Source: Streptomyces sp. 378
GTDB lineage: Bacteria; Actinomycetota; Actinomycetes; Streptomycetales; Streptomycetaceae
Length of the DNA: 64,000 nucleotides
Reading direction: 5' to 3'
NCBI RefSeq assembly: GCF_030124145.1
Contig: NZ_JASKMS010000002.1
Span: 124,001 to 188,000 of the forward strand
The notes under the pieces are model-generated. The model was not told the DNA's origin, ran no database searches, and was given only the letters and a program-made list of their open reading frames with translations. The translations under genes and the position numbers were made by a program. This document shows positions 7,701 through 16,236 of this stretch, in pieces. Position 1 is the stretch's first letter; every line of letters begins with the position of its first letter.

Positions 7701-9542
7701 ATGAACGAGTGGTCGCCGGTACCGCAGGCGGACTACCTGCCGATCAAGGACCACGGCCTGATCGGCGACGGCCGGGCGTGCGCCTTGGTGGGCCGCGACG
7801 GCACCGTCAGCTTCATGTGCGTGCCCCGCTTCGACGCTCCGCCCCTGTTCTGCTCACTGCTGGACCGCCACCGCGGCGGGTCCTTCCTGCTGGCGCCGGA
7901 CGGGCTACGGCTCAGCCGTCAGCACTACGTGGAGGACACCGGCGTCCTCGTGACAGAGCTGAGGGCGGACACCGGCCTCGTCGAGGTCACTGACGCCTTC
8001 CTCCTCCAGCCAGGTGCGCGGCTCGAGGTGGACGCTCCCGTCGACACAGGGGAACTGCTCCGGCACGCGCGGGTCACCCAGGGCTCCGTCGAGCTGAGGG
8101 TGGAGCTGAGACCACGCGGCCAGACCCAGGTCGAGCGTCAGAGCGACGGTTGGCGACTGACCTGCCTCCAGCAGTCCGCGAAGCTCCACCTGACCACGTC
8201 CCGGCCCTTGCCCGGTCCCGCGTGCACGGTGCGCCTGAGCCAGGGGGAAGACCTCTGGATCCGCCTGCGCTGGAGCGGACCACGGGCTGCCGGCTCCGGA
8301 CGATCCGTCTCCCAGTGCCTCGACGACACCGTACGGGCGTGGCGCCGGTGGTCGGCCTTCGTGGTGACCGACACTCCCCGCCCGGACCTGGTGCGCCGCT
8401 CGGCCATCACCCTCAAGCTTCTGGACTACGCCGGGAACGGCGCCATCGTCGCCGCGCCGACCTCCTCACTGCCCGAGCGCATCGGAGGCGACCGGAACTG
8501 GGACTACCGCTACGCGTGGATCCGCGACGCCGCCTACACCGTGTTCGCCCTGCGCCGGATCGGCCTTCCCGACGAAGCCGGAGGCTTTCTGCACTGGGCG
8601 TTGACCGCCGCCGGGCGGGACGGGCGACTGCGCGTGCTCTACGACGTGGACGGCCGGCCTCCGCCGCCGGAGGTGATCGACGCGGAGCTGGAAGGCTACG
8701 ACCGCTCCGCACCCGTACGGTGGGGAAACGCCGCCGCGGAACAGGTCCAGCACGACGTCTACGGAGAGCTCCTCGACTGCGCCTTCCAGTGGGCGGCCAC
8801 CGGCCGGCCTTTGGGCGCCGGCTTGTGGCACCGCCTGTCCGCCCTGGCCGAGCAGGCCCGCAGCGCCTGGCGGACACCGGATCACGGCATCTGGGAAGTA
8901 CGTACCCAGGCGCGCCCCTTCACGTATTCCGCAGCGATGTGCCAGGTCGCCCTGGACCGGGCCGCACGCCTCGCCACCCGCCTGAACCTGCCGGGCAACG
9001 CCGCCACATGGGCTGTGGAGGCCCGTCGCCTCGCCGGGCGGATCATCCACGACGCCTGGGACGAGCGCACACGCTCCTTCACCGAGCACCTCGGTGCGAC
9101 AGGTGGACTGGACGCCTCACTCCTCGCCCTCCCGCTCCGACGCGTCCTTCCCGCCGACCATCCCCGCATGATCGCCACAACCCAGGCGATCACCGAACGC
9201 CTCGGCGCGGGTGACGGCCTGCTCTACCGCTACCTGCCGCAGGAGTCCCCCGACGGACTGGACCAGCCGGAAGGAGCCTTCCTGCTGTGCTCCTTCTGGC
9301 TCGTGGACAATCTCGCGGGCCAGGGCCGCACGGACGAAGCCGCGGAGCTGTTCGAGAAGCTGTGCTCCTGCGCCAGCCCTCTCGGCCTGCTCGCCGAGGA
9401 GATCGACCCCCGCGACCACTCCTTCCTCGGCAACTTTCCCCAGGCACTCAGCCACGTCGGGCTGCTGTCGAGCGCCGCCGTCCTCGCCCGCACGGAACAC
9501 GGCATACGCCCGGAACTCTCCACGCACGCATGGTTTCGGTGA
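7701..9542 (+). CDS. Glycoside hydrolase family 15 protein (glucoamylase/trehalase-like)
   Basis: A 613-residue cytoplasmic enzyme. The N-terminal domain begins YLPIKDHGLIGDGRACALVG, typical of bacterial GH15 proteins. The (alpha/alpha)6 barrel carries NWDYRYAWIRDAAYT with the substrate-binding region and first catalytic acid area. LLAEEIDPRDHSFLGNFPQA carries the second catalytic glutamate. Actinobacterial members of this group hydrolyse alpha-glucosides, and some are trehalases. No signal peptide is seen. ATG at 7701 lacks a clear Shine-Dalgarno. GGGTAC at 7686-7691 lies just 9 bases before it, so a leaderless transcript is possible. GTG at 7665 is an alternative. Confidence 0.85.
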   Translation: MNEWSPVPQADYLPIKDHGLIGDGRACALVGRDGTVSFMCVPRFDAPPLFCSLLDRHRGGSFLLAPDGLRLSRQHYVEDTGVLVTELRADTGLVEVTDAFLLQPGARLEVDAPVDTGELLRHARVTQGSVELRVELRPRGQTQVERQSDGWRLTCLQQSAKLHLTTSRPLPGPACTVRLSQGEDLWIRLRWSGPRAAGSGRSVSQCLDDTVRAWRRWSAFVVTDTPRPDLVRRSAITLKLLDYAGNGAIVAAPTSSLPERIGGDRNWDYRYAWIRDAAYTVFALRRIGLPDEAGGFLHWALTAAGRDGRLRVLYDVDGRPPPPEVIDAELEGYDRSAPVRWGNAAAEQVQHDVYGELLDCAFQWAATGRPLGAGLWHRLSALAEQARSAWRTPDHGIWEVRTQARPFTYSAAMCQVALDRAARLATRLNLPGNAATWAVEARRLAGRIIHDAWDERTRSFTEHLGATGGLDASLLALPLRRVLPADHPRMIATTQAITERLGAGDGLLYRYLPQESPDGLDQPEGAFLLCSFWLVDNLAGQGRTDEAAELFEKLCSCASPLGLLAEEIDPRDHSFLGNFPQALSHVGLLSSAAVLARTEHGIRPELSTHAWFR

Positions 9543-9726
9543 CGCGGCACCGAGCGGCACCCCCGGAGAGTCCTGAGCAGCCCGCGCTGGTGAGCGCGGA
9601 GCCGTTCCACGCGGTGTCCGCGCGCCGGCCGGGTGTGCGTGCGCCGGCACCAGGGAGACAGCCCCCGTTCCATGGCCCAGACTCGTAGGAAGACTGCCGA
9701 TCGACGATGCCGGAGAGGTCGGAACC

Positions 9727-10797
9727 GTGCATGACGTGCCGCTGTGGATGTGGGTGGCGTTCGCCGTCACTGTGTTGGTGTCATTGGCGGTCGATCTTCT
9801 CGCGCACCGGCAGGAACACGTCATCGGTTTCCGCGAGGCCGCCGCTTGGAGCGGTGTCTGGGTGGGCTTGGCGATGGTCTTCGGTGGCGTGGTGTTCGTG
9901 GTCGTCGGCACCAGCGCCGGAGTCGAGTACACGACCGCGTGGCTTCTGGAGAAGAGCCTGTCGGTCGACAACCTCTTCGTCTTCGCCTTGATCTTCGGCT
10001 ACTTCAAGGTGCCGCGCGCCTACCAGCACCGCGTGCTGTTTCTCGGTGTCCTCGGCGCCCTGGTCTTCCGCGGCATCTTCCTCGCCGCCGGTGTAGCGGT
10101 GGTCAGCCGCTTCACCGCCGTCCTGTTCGTCTTCGCCGCGATCCTCTTCTACAGCACGTACAAGATCCTCAATGAGGAGGACGACAGCTTCGACCCCGGC
10201 AAGAGCATCGCCGTGAAGCTGCTACGCAAGGTCATCCCGGTACGGGACGAGTACGCGGGGACCCACTTCTTCGTCAAGGAGGCCGGGAAACGCGTCGCCA
10301 CGCCGCTGCTCGCCGTCGTCGCCGCCATCGAGGCGGCCGACATCGTCTTCGCCGTCGACAGCGTGCCCGCCGTCCTGGCCGTCAGCAGTGACGCCTTCAT
10401 CGTCTACACCAGCAACGCCTTCGCCATCCTGGGACTGCGCGCCCTGTACTTCATGCTCGCCGGGCTCCTCGACCGCTTCCACTACCTCAGCAAGGGCCTG
10501 GCGCTCATCCTCGCCTTCATCGGGGTCAAGCTCATCCTGCAGGCGTCCCACAAAACGATCAGTACCGCGATTCCGGAGATCCCCTCACTGGTCAGCCTCG
10601 CCGTCATCGTCACGGTTCTGGCCGTCTCCGTCGGGCTGAGCATGGCCCGGCCCTTGCCGTCCAACCCCGTTGTTGACCGACTGCGGACCGACGCCGACGC
10701 CATGCCCGCCTCCGCTCCGGTCGAGGATGCCTCTCAGACAGCCGACCGGGATCCACCGGGCCAGCACCACCGTCCTGCCGAGCCACCCGACACCTGA
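9727..10797 (+). CDS. TerC-family integral membrane protein
   Basis: A 356-residue protein with about nine membrane helices and a hydrophilic 40-residue tail. Family motifs are EKSLSVDNLFVFALIF near residue 75 and DIVFAVDSVPAVLAVS near 205, with their intramembrane aspartates. AFAILGLRALYFMLAGLLDRF is also typical. TerC proteins are linked to tellurite resistance and, more recently, to manganese export that metallates exported enzymes; which applies here cannot be told. The GTG at 9727 is preceded by GGAGAGGT. A second TerC homologue is encoded at 35199-36179. Confidence 0.88.
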   Translation: MHDVPLWMWVAFAVTVLVSLAVDLLAHRQEHVIGFREAAAWSGVWVGLAMVFGGVVFVVVGTSAGVEYTTAWLLEKSLSVDNLFVFALIFGYFKVPRAYQHRVLFLGVLGALVFRGIFLAAGVAVVSRFTAVLFVFAAILFYSTYKILNEEDDSFDPGKSIAVKLLRKVIPVRDEYAGTHFFVKEAGKRVATPLLAVVAAIEAADIVFAVDSVPAVLAVSSDAFIVYTSNAFAILGLRALYFMLAGLLDRFHYLSKGLALILAFIGVKLILQASHKTISTAIPEIPSLVSLAVIVTVLAVSVGLSMARPLPSNPVVDRLRTDADAMPASAPVEDASQTADRDPPGQHHRPAEPPDT

Positions 10798-10846
10798 GAG
10801 TCAAAGCACATACCAAGAATCGGTAAATATGCCGTAAAATGGACCT

Positions 10847-11083
10847 ATGCGTATAAGTGAGCAGAGAAAGGCAACCGCGTCGGCCGGGTATGTCTGCCGC
10901 TTGTGCAAAGAGCCCGTAGGCGCCGTTGTGAAACGACACAAGACCATGGGCGTCTTCGTCCCCGTCTGGACCCCGGAGCCGTGCCGCAACCCACTGTGTC
11001 GCGGGTACGTGCCCGAGCAGGAGCCGAGCAACTCAGCAGGCAGGGGCACCGGGTTTCGGCCGAGGGGCAGGAGGGACGACTGA
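10847..11083 (+). CDS. Small CxxC zinc-finger-like protein, unknown function
   Basis: A 78-residue basic protein with two cysteine pairs, CRLC (about residues 17-20) and CRNPLC (about 46-51), spaced like a small treble-clef or zinc-ribbon. The C-terminal tail is arginine-rich and probably disordered. The upstream 49 bp are unusually A/T-rich for this genome, including TAAAAT, and look like a promoter -10 region. It is followed 58 bp later by the universal stress gene on the same strand. I do not recognise the family. The cysteine pattern, promoter-like leader and codon usage support a real gene. Confidence 0.6.
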   Translation: MRISEQRKATASAGYVCRLCKEPVGAVVKRHKTMGVFVPVWTPEPCRNPLCRGYVPEQEPSNSAGRGTGFRPRGRRDD

Positions 11084-11141
11084 TCCCGGGACAGACGCCG
11101 CGCTGTAGAGGCCGCCGTTCGCACCCGAGGCGGTGAGACCG

Positions 11142-12014
11142 ATGCCGCTGCCCATCGTGGTGGGAGTCGACGGATCGGAAAGCAGCTTGCGCGCAATCGA
11201 CTGGGCCGCGGACGAAGCGTCCCTGCACGGCTTGCCGCTGCGCCTCGTGCACGCCTGCCTGTGGGAGCGCTATGAAGGGCCCCTCTTCCCGGAGTCCGCA
11301 GGGGTTCCTTCCGAACGCTTGCTCGCGCGGGCCGTCGTCGGCCGCGCCAGCGAACGGGCCCGGCAAGGTCACCCGGACGTGCGGATCGATGTCGACATCG
11401 CTCCCGAGGACGCCGAGGCCACCTTGTTGCGGGAGGCCCGACGTGCCACCGCCGTGGTGACAGGCTGCCGGGGAAGAGGGCCGATCACGGGTGCGCTGCT
11501 GGGCTCGGTCAGCCGTTCCCTGGCGACGCGCGCCCCCTGTACGGTCGTCGTCGTGCGCGCCCTCCACAAGAACCGACAAGCAGTCAACGGGTCCATCGTG
11601 GTCGGCGTGGACGACCCCGCAAGCAGCACCGAGGCAATCCGCTTCGCCTTCCGCGAGGCCCAGGCGCGGCGCTCCGTCCTGGACGCCGTGCGCGCCTGGC
11701 GTCGCCCCGCCCACAGGGCCCAGGCGCATCCACTGCTCGTCGGGAACCCCGCGCACGAACACGAGGACGAGGCGGCGGACTTGCTCGACCGCTCTCTGCG
11801 CGATGCGGAGCGCGAGCATCCCGACGTGCCGGTGCGCCGTGTCATCACCGAGGGCCCCGCCCACCACGTGCTGCTCACCCACTCGGCCACGGCCGACCTC
11901 CTCGTCCTCGGCGCACCTCGACGGCACGGGCCCCTCGGGCTGCCCCTCGGGAGCGTGGCACACGCAGCGCTCCATCACGCCGACTGCCCGGTCGCGGTGG
12001 TACCCCAACGCTGA
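11142..12014 (+). CDS. Universal stress protein, tandem UspA domains
   Basis: A 290-residue protein made of two Usp domains. Domain 1 (about 1-142) starts IVVGVDGSESSLRAIDWA and ends with the ATP-binding signature GCRGRGPITGALLGSVSRSL. Domain 2 (about 150-290) starts IVVGVDDPASSTEAIRFA and ends GAPRRHGPLGLPLGSVAHAA, which keeps the spacing of the nucleotide loop. Tandem Usp proteins in actinobacteria bind ATP and are induced by hypoxia, stationary phase or other stress. ATG at 11142 is preferred over GTG at 11133 because GAGGCGG then sits at normal spacing. Confidence 0.9.
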   Translation: MPLPIVVGVDGSESSLRAIDWAADEASLHGLPLRLVHACLWERYEGPLFPESAGVPSERLLARAVVGRASERARQGHPDVRIDVDIAPEDAEATLLREARRATAVVTGCRGRGPITGALLGSVSRSLATRAPCTVVVVRALHKNRQAVNGSIVVGVDDPASSTEAIRFAFREAQARRSVLDAVRAWRRPAHRAQAHPLLVGNPAHEHEDEAADLLDRSLRDAEREHPDVPVRRVITEGPAHHVLLTHSATADLLVLGAPRRHGPLGLPLGSVAHAALHHADCPVAVVPQR

Positions 12015-12192
12015 GCCGGGACCTCAGGAAGGTCTCCGCTCCCACCTCGACACCGGAGCGGTACGCCGTCGTCGATCCGGTGTCCCGCACCGGAGAGGTG
12101 ACGCCCGCGCCCGGCCCGCTCGCCCCCGCAGGACAAGGGTCGGGGCGCCGGTCTGTCTGCACGCACGTCCGCGCCCGGCTAGGTTGTGCCGC

Positions 12193-13158
12193 ATGAGCAA
12201 CCTTGACCGCGCCCCGGTACCGAGCGTGTGCGGCGGCCGCGGATTCGTCGTCGCCGAACCCGTCCGTGAGCTGCTGAGTCCTCGACGCGTACAGCTCGGG
12301 GAGTCGACCGAAGTGCGCCGGCTGCTGCCGAACCTCGGCCGACGCATGATCGCCGCATGGGCCTTTGTCGACCACTACGGGCCCGATGACATCGCCGACG
12401 AGCCCGGCATGCAGGTGCCGCCACACCCGCACATGGGTCTGCAGACGGTCAGTTGGCTGCACGACGGCGAGGTACTGCACCGCGACTCGACCGGCAGTCT
12501 GCAGACGATCCGGCCGCGCGAGCTCGGCCTGATGACCTCCGGCCGGGCGATCAGTCACTCGGAGGAAAGTCCGCGCTCGCACGCCCGCTTCCTGCACGGC
12601 GCGCAGCTGTGGGTCGCGCTGCCGGACGCTCACCGCCACACCGAGCCGAAGTTCGAGCATCACCCCGAGCTCCCCACCGTCACTGCACCCGGTCTGACGG
12701 CAACCGTGATCCTCGGCGACCTCGACGGCGCGACCTCACCCGGCACCACGTACAGCCCGCTCGTGGGCGCCGACTTGACCCTCGCCCGCGGCGCCGACGT
12801 CCGGCTGCCCCTGGTGCCCGACTTCGAGTACGGGGTGCTGTCGATGTCCGGCGAGGTGTACGTCGACGAGGTGCGCGTGCTGCCGGGCTCGATGCTCTAT
12901 CTGGGCTGCGGCCGAAGCGAACTGCCGCTGCGCGCCGAGTCCGACGCCGGCGTGATGCTGCTGGGCGGCGAGCCCTTCGAAGAGGAACTGATCATGTGGT
13001 GGAACTTCGTGGGCCGGACACAGGCCGAGATCGAGCAGGCTCGCGCCGATTGGGCGACGGGCAGCCGGTTCGGCGAGGTGAAGGGGTACGACGGCGCACC
13101 CCTCGCCGCGCCCGAGCTGCCGTCGACGCCGCTCAAGCCTCGCGGTCGCGTCCGGTAG
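12193..13158 (+). CDS. Pirin family protein
   Basis: A 321-residue bicupin protein of the pirin family. The N-terminal cupin has the metal-binding pattern PPHPHMGLQTVSWLHDGEVLH, with the paired histidines, then HSEESP carrying the third histidine and a glutamate. The second cupin spans about residues 190-280. Bacterial pirins are iron proteins, some with quercetin 2,3-dioxygenase-like activity. The ATG at 12193 sets the usual family length. The 177 bp separating it from the universal stress gene contain no gene. A strong hairpin follows the stop codon, so it ends its own transcript. Confidence 0.9.
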   Translation: MSNLDRAPVPSVCGGRGFVVAEPVRELLSPRRVQLGESTEVRRLLPNLGRRMIAAWAFVDHYGPDDIADEPGMQVPPHPHMGLQTVSWLHDGEVLHRDSTGSLQTIRPRELGLMTSGRAISHSEESPRSHARFLHGAQLWVALPDAHRHTEPKFEHHPELPTVTAPGLTATVILGDLDGATSPGTTYSPLVGADLTLARGADVRLPLVPDFEYGVLSMSGEVYVDEVRVLPGSMLYLGCGRSELPLRAESDAGVMLLGGEPFEEELIMWWNFVGRTQAEIEQARADWATGSRFGEVKGYDGAPLAAPELPSTPLKPRGRVR

Positions 13159-13162
13159 GACC

Positions 13163-13204
13163 TTGAACGCCTCCGCCCGCATCGCCGCGGGTGGGGGCGT
13201 TCAA
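13163..13204. terminator. 18-bp stem terminator after the pirin gene
   Basis: Positions 13163-13180 pair with 13187-13204 over all 18 bases (two G:T wobbles) around the loop ATCGCC. It lies 4 bp after the pirin stop codon. Confidence 0.75.
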
Positions 13205-13219
13205 CGCAGGCAGTCCAAA

Positions 13220-13249
13220 ATAGTAGCCATGTACATAGTAGCCATGTAC
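13220..13249. promoter_or_regulatory. Tandemly duplicated 15-bp operator in front of the MarR pair
   Basis: ATAGTAGCCATGTAC occurs twice without a spacer (13220-13234 and 13235-13249). The junction creates ATGTACAT and the inverted repeat GTACAT-N7-ATGTAC, a typical MarR-family half-site arrangement. It ends 10 bp before the ATG of the first MarR gene, where binding would block transcription. It is much more A/T-rich than its surroundings. Confidence 0.65.
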
Positions 13250-13259
13250 GGTATTCGAC

Positions 13260-13742
13260 ATGAGCAACGGTTCCGAAGGTGCAACGCCCGGGTTCCTGGT
13301 GTGGCGGCTGTCGATGAAGTGGCGGGTCGCGGTCGACCGTGCGGTGGCCCCGCTGGGACTCACCCACGCGCAGTACTCGCTGGTGGCCTCGCTGCACGGC
13401 ATGCAGCGCTCCGGTGAGCGGCCCAGCCAGCGCCGACTGGCCGACCACACCGGGCTGGAGCCGCTCTACGTGTCCAAGCTCGCCCGGGCACTGGAGACCG
13501 CCGGCCTCCTGGAACGGACCCGGGACCCCCGCGACCCGCGCGCGGTGCAGCTCGCGCTCACCGAGCAGGGCCACGAGGTCACCCGGCGGGCGATCGAGGT
13601 CGTCCACGGGCTCCTCCAGCAGCTCCTCGACCCACTCGGCGGCCTCGACAGCGCGCGCACCCGGGAGTTCACGCACGAGCTCACGGCCCTGCTCGACGCA
13701 CCGCTTGATCCCTTCAGCGAGAACGAGACGGAGCAGTCATGA
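13260..13742 (+). CDS. MarR family transcriptional regulator
   Basis: A 160-residue winged-helix regulator. GLTHAQYSLVASL begins the HTH, RLADHTGLEPLYVSKLARAL is the recognition part, and ERTRDPRDPRAVQLALTEQG is the wing with the conserved DxRD-like turn. It dimerises through N- and C-terminal helices. The gene starts 10 bp after a duplicated palindromic element, so it probably represses its own operon. Its last codons overlap the next gene (ATGA), so translation of the two is likely coupled. The ligand is unknown. Confidence 0.88.
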   Translation: MSNGSEGATPGFLVWRLSMKWRVAVDRAVAPLGLTHAQYSLVASLHGMQRSGERPSQRRLADHTGLEPLYVSKLARALETAGLLERTRDPRDPRAVQLALTEQGHEVTRRAIEVVHGLLQQLLDPLGGLDSARTREFTHELTALLDAPLDPFSENETEQS

Positions 13743-14185
13743 CCACCACCCCACCCCGCGTCGATCCCCGCGTCATCGCCCTGGCCCACTACGCGGGCCG
13801 CGCTCTCCTCGAGAACGTGCTGGCCCGGCACGGCATCACCTTCCAGCAGTCCGTCACCCTGCGGCTGGCCGCCGACGCCGACGGCCCGGTCCGGCGTGAG
13901 CAGCTCACCGACGGTGTCACCGGCGCCCTGAAGATCGACGCGGCGGAGGCGCAAGAGGTGCTCGACGAGCTGGTCGCCGCGCAGCTGCTGACCCCCGACG
14001 GGGCGTCGGAGGTACGGATCACGGACGCCGGCCGCGAGCTGTACGCCACGACCTCCGGCGAGACGGCGCCCATCACGGCCCGGATCTACGACGGCATACC
14101 GGCGGAGGACCTGGCCGTCACGGGCCGGGTGCTGAGCCTGATCACCGGGCGGGCCGACGCGGAACTGGCGGCCCTGAGCCGTTAG
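13739..14185 (+). CDS. MarR-like winged-helix protein, second of a pair
   Basis: A 148-residue protein with a MarR-type layout. A helical N-terminus (HYAGRALLENVLARHGITFQQSVTL) is followed by a winged-helix region (RREQLTDGVTGALKIDAAEAQEVLDELVAAQLL) and the wing ASEVRITDAGRELY. The HTH is more divergent than in its upstream neighbour. It overlaps that gene by 4 bp and should be translated from the same mRNA. Pairs like this may form heterodimers or divide sensing and DNA binding, which is inference here. No transporter or enzyme follows in the operon other than a small TPR protein 66 bp downstream. Confidence 0.75.
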   Translation: MTTTPPRVDPRVIALAHYAGRALLENVLARHGITFQQSVTLRLAADADGPVRREQLTDGVTGALKIDAAEAQEVLDELVAAQLLTPDGASEVRITDAGRELYATTSGETAPITARIYDGIPAEDLAVTGRVLSLITGRADAELAALSR

Positions 14186-14251
14186 GGCCGCGTCCGACCA
14201 GTGGAATACCGAGCCGCCGGGTGCGGTTGTCGGCCTCGAAGGAGGCACCGA

Positions 14252-14611
14252 GTGAACACGACCCAGGACACCACGTACTACGCCCACGGAACCCCGGCCG
14301 AGCGCTGGGAGCGCGCGCAGCTGTTCTTCGACGCCAAGGACTACGCCGCCGCCGCGCGCGTCCTGGTCGGGCTGGTCGAGGAGGTGCCCGAGCAGACCGG
14401 GCCCCGGCTGCTCCTGGCGCGCTCCTACTACCACTCGGCCCAACTGCGGCGGGCCGAGGGCGAGCTGCGGACGATCGTCGAGCGGGACCCCGTGGAGTAT
14501 TACGCCCGGCTGATGCTCGGCCGCACCCTGCAGCGGCAGAACCGGCACGAGGAGGCGGAGTCGCACTTGCGGATCGCCTCGGCGCTCGGCGGTGACTTCG
14601 GGCAGCGCTGA
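14252..14611 (+). CDS. Small tetratricopeptide-repeat protein
   Basis: A 119-residue protein that is almost entirely TPR helices. Three units start about residues 17, 51 and 85 (AERWERAQLFFDAKDYAAAA, PRLLLARSYYHSAQLRRAE, YYARLMLGRTLQRQNRHEEA). It is likely an adaptor for protein-protein contact in the cytoplasm. The GTG at 14252 has a strong GAAGGAGG site 6 bases upstream. A perfect hairpin 20 bp after the stop separates it from the convergent PepSY gene. Confidence 0.85.
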   Translation: MNTTQDTTYYAHGTPAERWERAQLFFDAKDYAAAARVLVGLVEEVPEQTGPRLLLARSYYHSAQLRRAEGELRTIVERDPVEYYARLMLGRTLQRQNRHEEAESHLRIASALGGDFGQR

Positions 14612-14630
14612 CCCGCGCCGTACATGAGGG

Positions 14631-14656
14631 TGCCCGGCTCCCCGCGGAGCCGGGCA
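14631..14656. terminator. Bidirectional terminator between TPR and PepSY genes
   Basis: TGCCCGGCTCC at 14631-14641 pairs perfectly with 14646-14656 around the loop CCGC. It lies between two convergent stop codons. Confidence 0.8.
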
Positions 14657-14678
14657 TCCGCGTGCCGGCGGTGGTCCG

Positions 14679-16082
14679 CTACGCGACCGGTGTCCCGTAC
14701 GACCGCCGTCCCCGCCTGTAGGCGATCTCCCCCAGCAGGATGTCCGCGGCGAGGAAGGCCGCCAGCGGGATGCCGAACAACGGCAGGAAGTACCCGAGTA
14801 CGGCGATGCCCGCCAGGAGCGGTACGAGGATCCGCGGCGGGACCTGCTGCCATGCTCCGCGTGGGATCGGACGGCCGAAGGCGGTGCCGCGGCCGCGCTG
14901 CCACCACATGCGGTAGCCCCAGACGATCAGCAGGATCAGGGAGAGCGCGAGCAGCATCAGTGCGATCTGGTTGGCCAGACCGAACAGGATGCCGGTGTGC
15001 AGGTCGATGCCCCACCGGGTGAGCTTGGCGAGCACCGGGTGGTCGGCGAACCGCACGACGTCCATGACCTCGCCGTCGGCCGGGTCGATCGCGACGGCGT
15101 CCTGCTTCGAGGGCCAGCCGCGCTGCACCTGCTTCACGACGTACGCCGAGTCGGCGTCGGCGGGCGGCACGATCTCCACCGGGTCGCCGAGTCCCTCGGA
15201 GCGCGCCGCGGCGAGGACCTTGTCCAGTCCCACGCCGTGCGCGGCGTCACCCGCCTGCCCGGCGGCGGAGCCGTGCCCGGCGTGTTCACCGCCGGCCGCC
15301 GCGGACACCGACGGGGTGGCCTGGCCCAGGGAGGTGCGCAGCTCGTCGATGGTGGCTCCCGCGTAGGCCGACCAGGTCAGACCGGTCGCCGAGAGGAAGA
15401 AGAATCCGGCCGCCGCCCACACGCCGACACTGCCGTGCAGGCCGAGCGTGCGCCGCCGCCCCTTCGCACCCCGCACCTTGCGCAGGGCCCGGCGGCGGGA
15501 GAACCAGAGCACCAGTCCGCCCGCCGAGATGACCCACAGCCAGCTGGCCGCCAGCTCGCTGTACAGCCGCCCCGGCTCGCCCAGATGCAGGTCCCGGTGG
15601 AACTCGTCGATCCAGGTGCGCAGCGGCAGCGCGCCGGTCGAGCCGTACTGTTCGAGGGAGCCGCGCACCTTCGCGGTGTAGGGGTCGACGAACACCGCGA
15701 GTGTGTGGCCCTCGTCCACGCCCGGGACGCCGGACAGCATGACCCTGGTCGTCGCGTCGGCCTCGGGTGAGGGGCGTACGGCCGAGACCGTGCCCTCGGG
15801 GTGCGCCTTGCGGGCGGCGGACACCTGCTCACTGATCGGCAGCTTCTTCTCGCCTGCGGGCACGGTCAGTTCGCGGTCGTAGACGAGCTTCTCGACCTGG
15901 AACGAGCCGGCGTACAGCAGGCCGGTGACGGCGGCGACGAGGAGGAACGGCGCCACCAGCACCCCGGCGTAGAAGTGCAGGCGCAGGATCAGCGGGCGCA
16001 AGGGGGCCCAGCGGCTCTTCGACGGTGCCGGGGCGGCTGGCTGCGGGGCCTCGTCCGTGGTGGTCGAGGGAGCGGTGGTCAT
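14679..16082 (-). CDS. PepSY-associated transmembrane protein (iron/siderophore reductase-like)
   Basis: A 467-residue membrane protein of the PepSY_TM family. The first helix (about 33-57, LILRLHFYAGVLVAPFLLV) is followed by an external PepSY region, two more helices, a histidine-rich loop (GGEHAGHG...AAHG) with a second PepSY module, and C-terminal helices (RWGIDLHTGILFGLANQIAL). Intramembrane histidines such as RLH, EFHRDLHLG and DLHTG are typical haem- or metal-binding positions in this family, which includes ferric reductase-like proteins. ATG at 16082 has GGAG about 9 bases upstream. It is divergent from the peptide deformylase gene across a CRP-like palindrome. Confidence 0.85.
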   Translation of the reverse strand: MTTAPSTTTDEAPQPAAPAPSKSRWAPLRPLILRLHFYAGVLVAPFLLVAAVTGLLYAGSFQVEKLVYDRELTVPAGEKKLPISEQVSAARKAHPEGTVSAVRPSPEADATTRVMLSGVPGVDEGHTLAVFVDPYTAKVRGSLEQYGSTGALPLRTWIDEFHRDLHLGEPGRLYSELAASWLWVISAGGLVLWFSRRRALRKVRGAKGRRRTLGLHGSVGVWAAAGFFFLSATGLTWSAYAGATIDELRTSLGQATPSVSAAAGGEHAGHGSAAGQAGDAAHGVGLDKVLAAARSEGLGDPVEIVPPADADSAYVVKQVQRGWPSKQDAVAIDPADGEVMDVVRFADHPVLAKLTRWGIDLHTGILFGLANQIALMLLALSLILLIVWGYRMWWQRGRGTAFGRPIPRGAWQQVPPRILVPLLAGIAVLGYFLPLFGIPLAAFLAADILLGEIAYRRGRRSYGTPVA

Positions 16083-16187
16083 CGGCGGGCTTCTCCGGGG
16101 GACGTCGTCTGGGCCGTCGCGGTGTGGGCGGCGGCCGTGGCGGTGCAGTAGTCGGGACGGCGGGGCGTTCGGTTCCCGGAGAACTCC

Positions 16188-16203
16188 TGTGACGTGCATC
16201 ACA
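16188..16203. promoter_or_regulatory. Perfect CRP-type palindrome TGTGA-N6-TCACA
   Basis: TGTGACGTGCATCACA matches the classical CRP consensus exactly and resembles the GTG-N6-(N)NCAC sites bound by the streptomycete cAMP receptor protein. It lies between the divergent PepSY (106 bp away) and deformylase (34 bp away) genes and could control either. Confidence 0.6.
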
Positions 16204-16236
16204 TGAGAGTGGGGGGTGCCGTGCCATCCTGACGCG

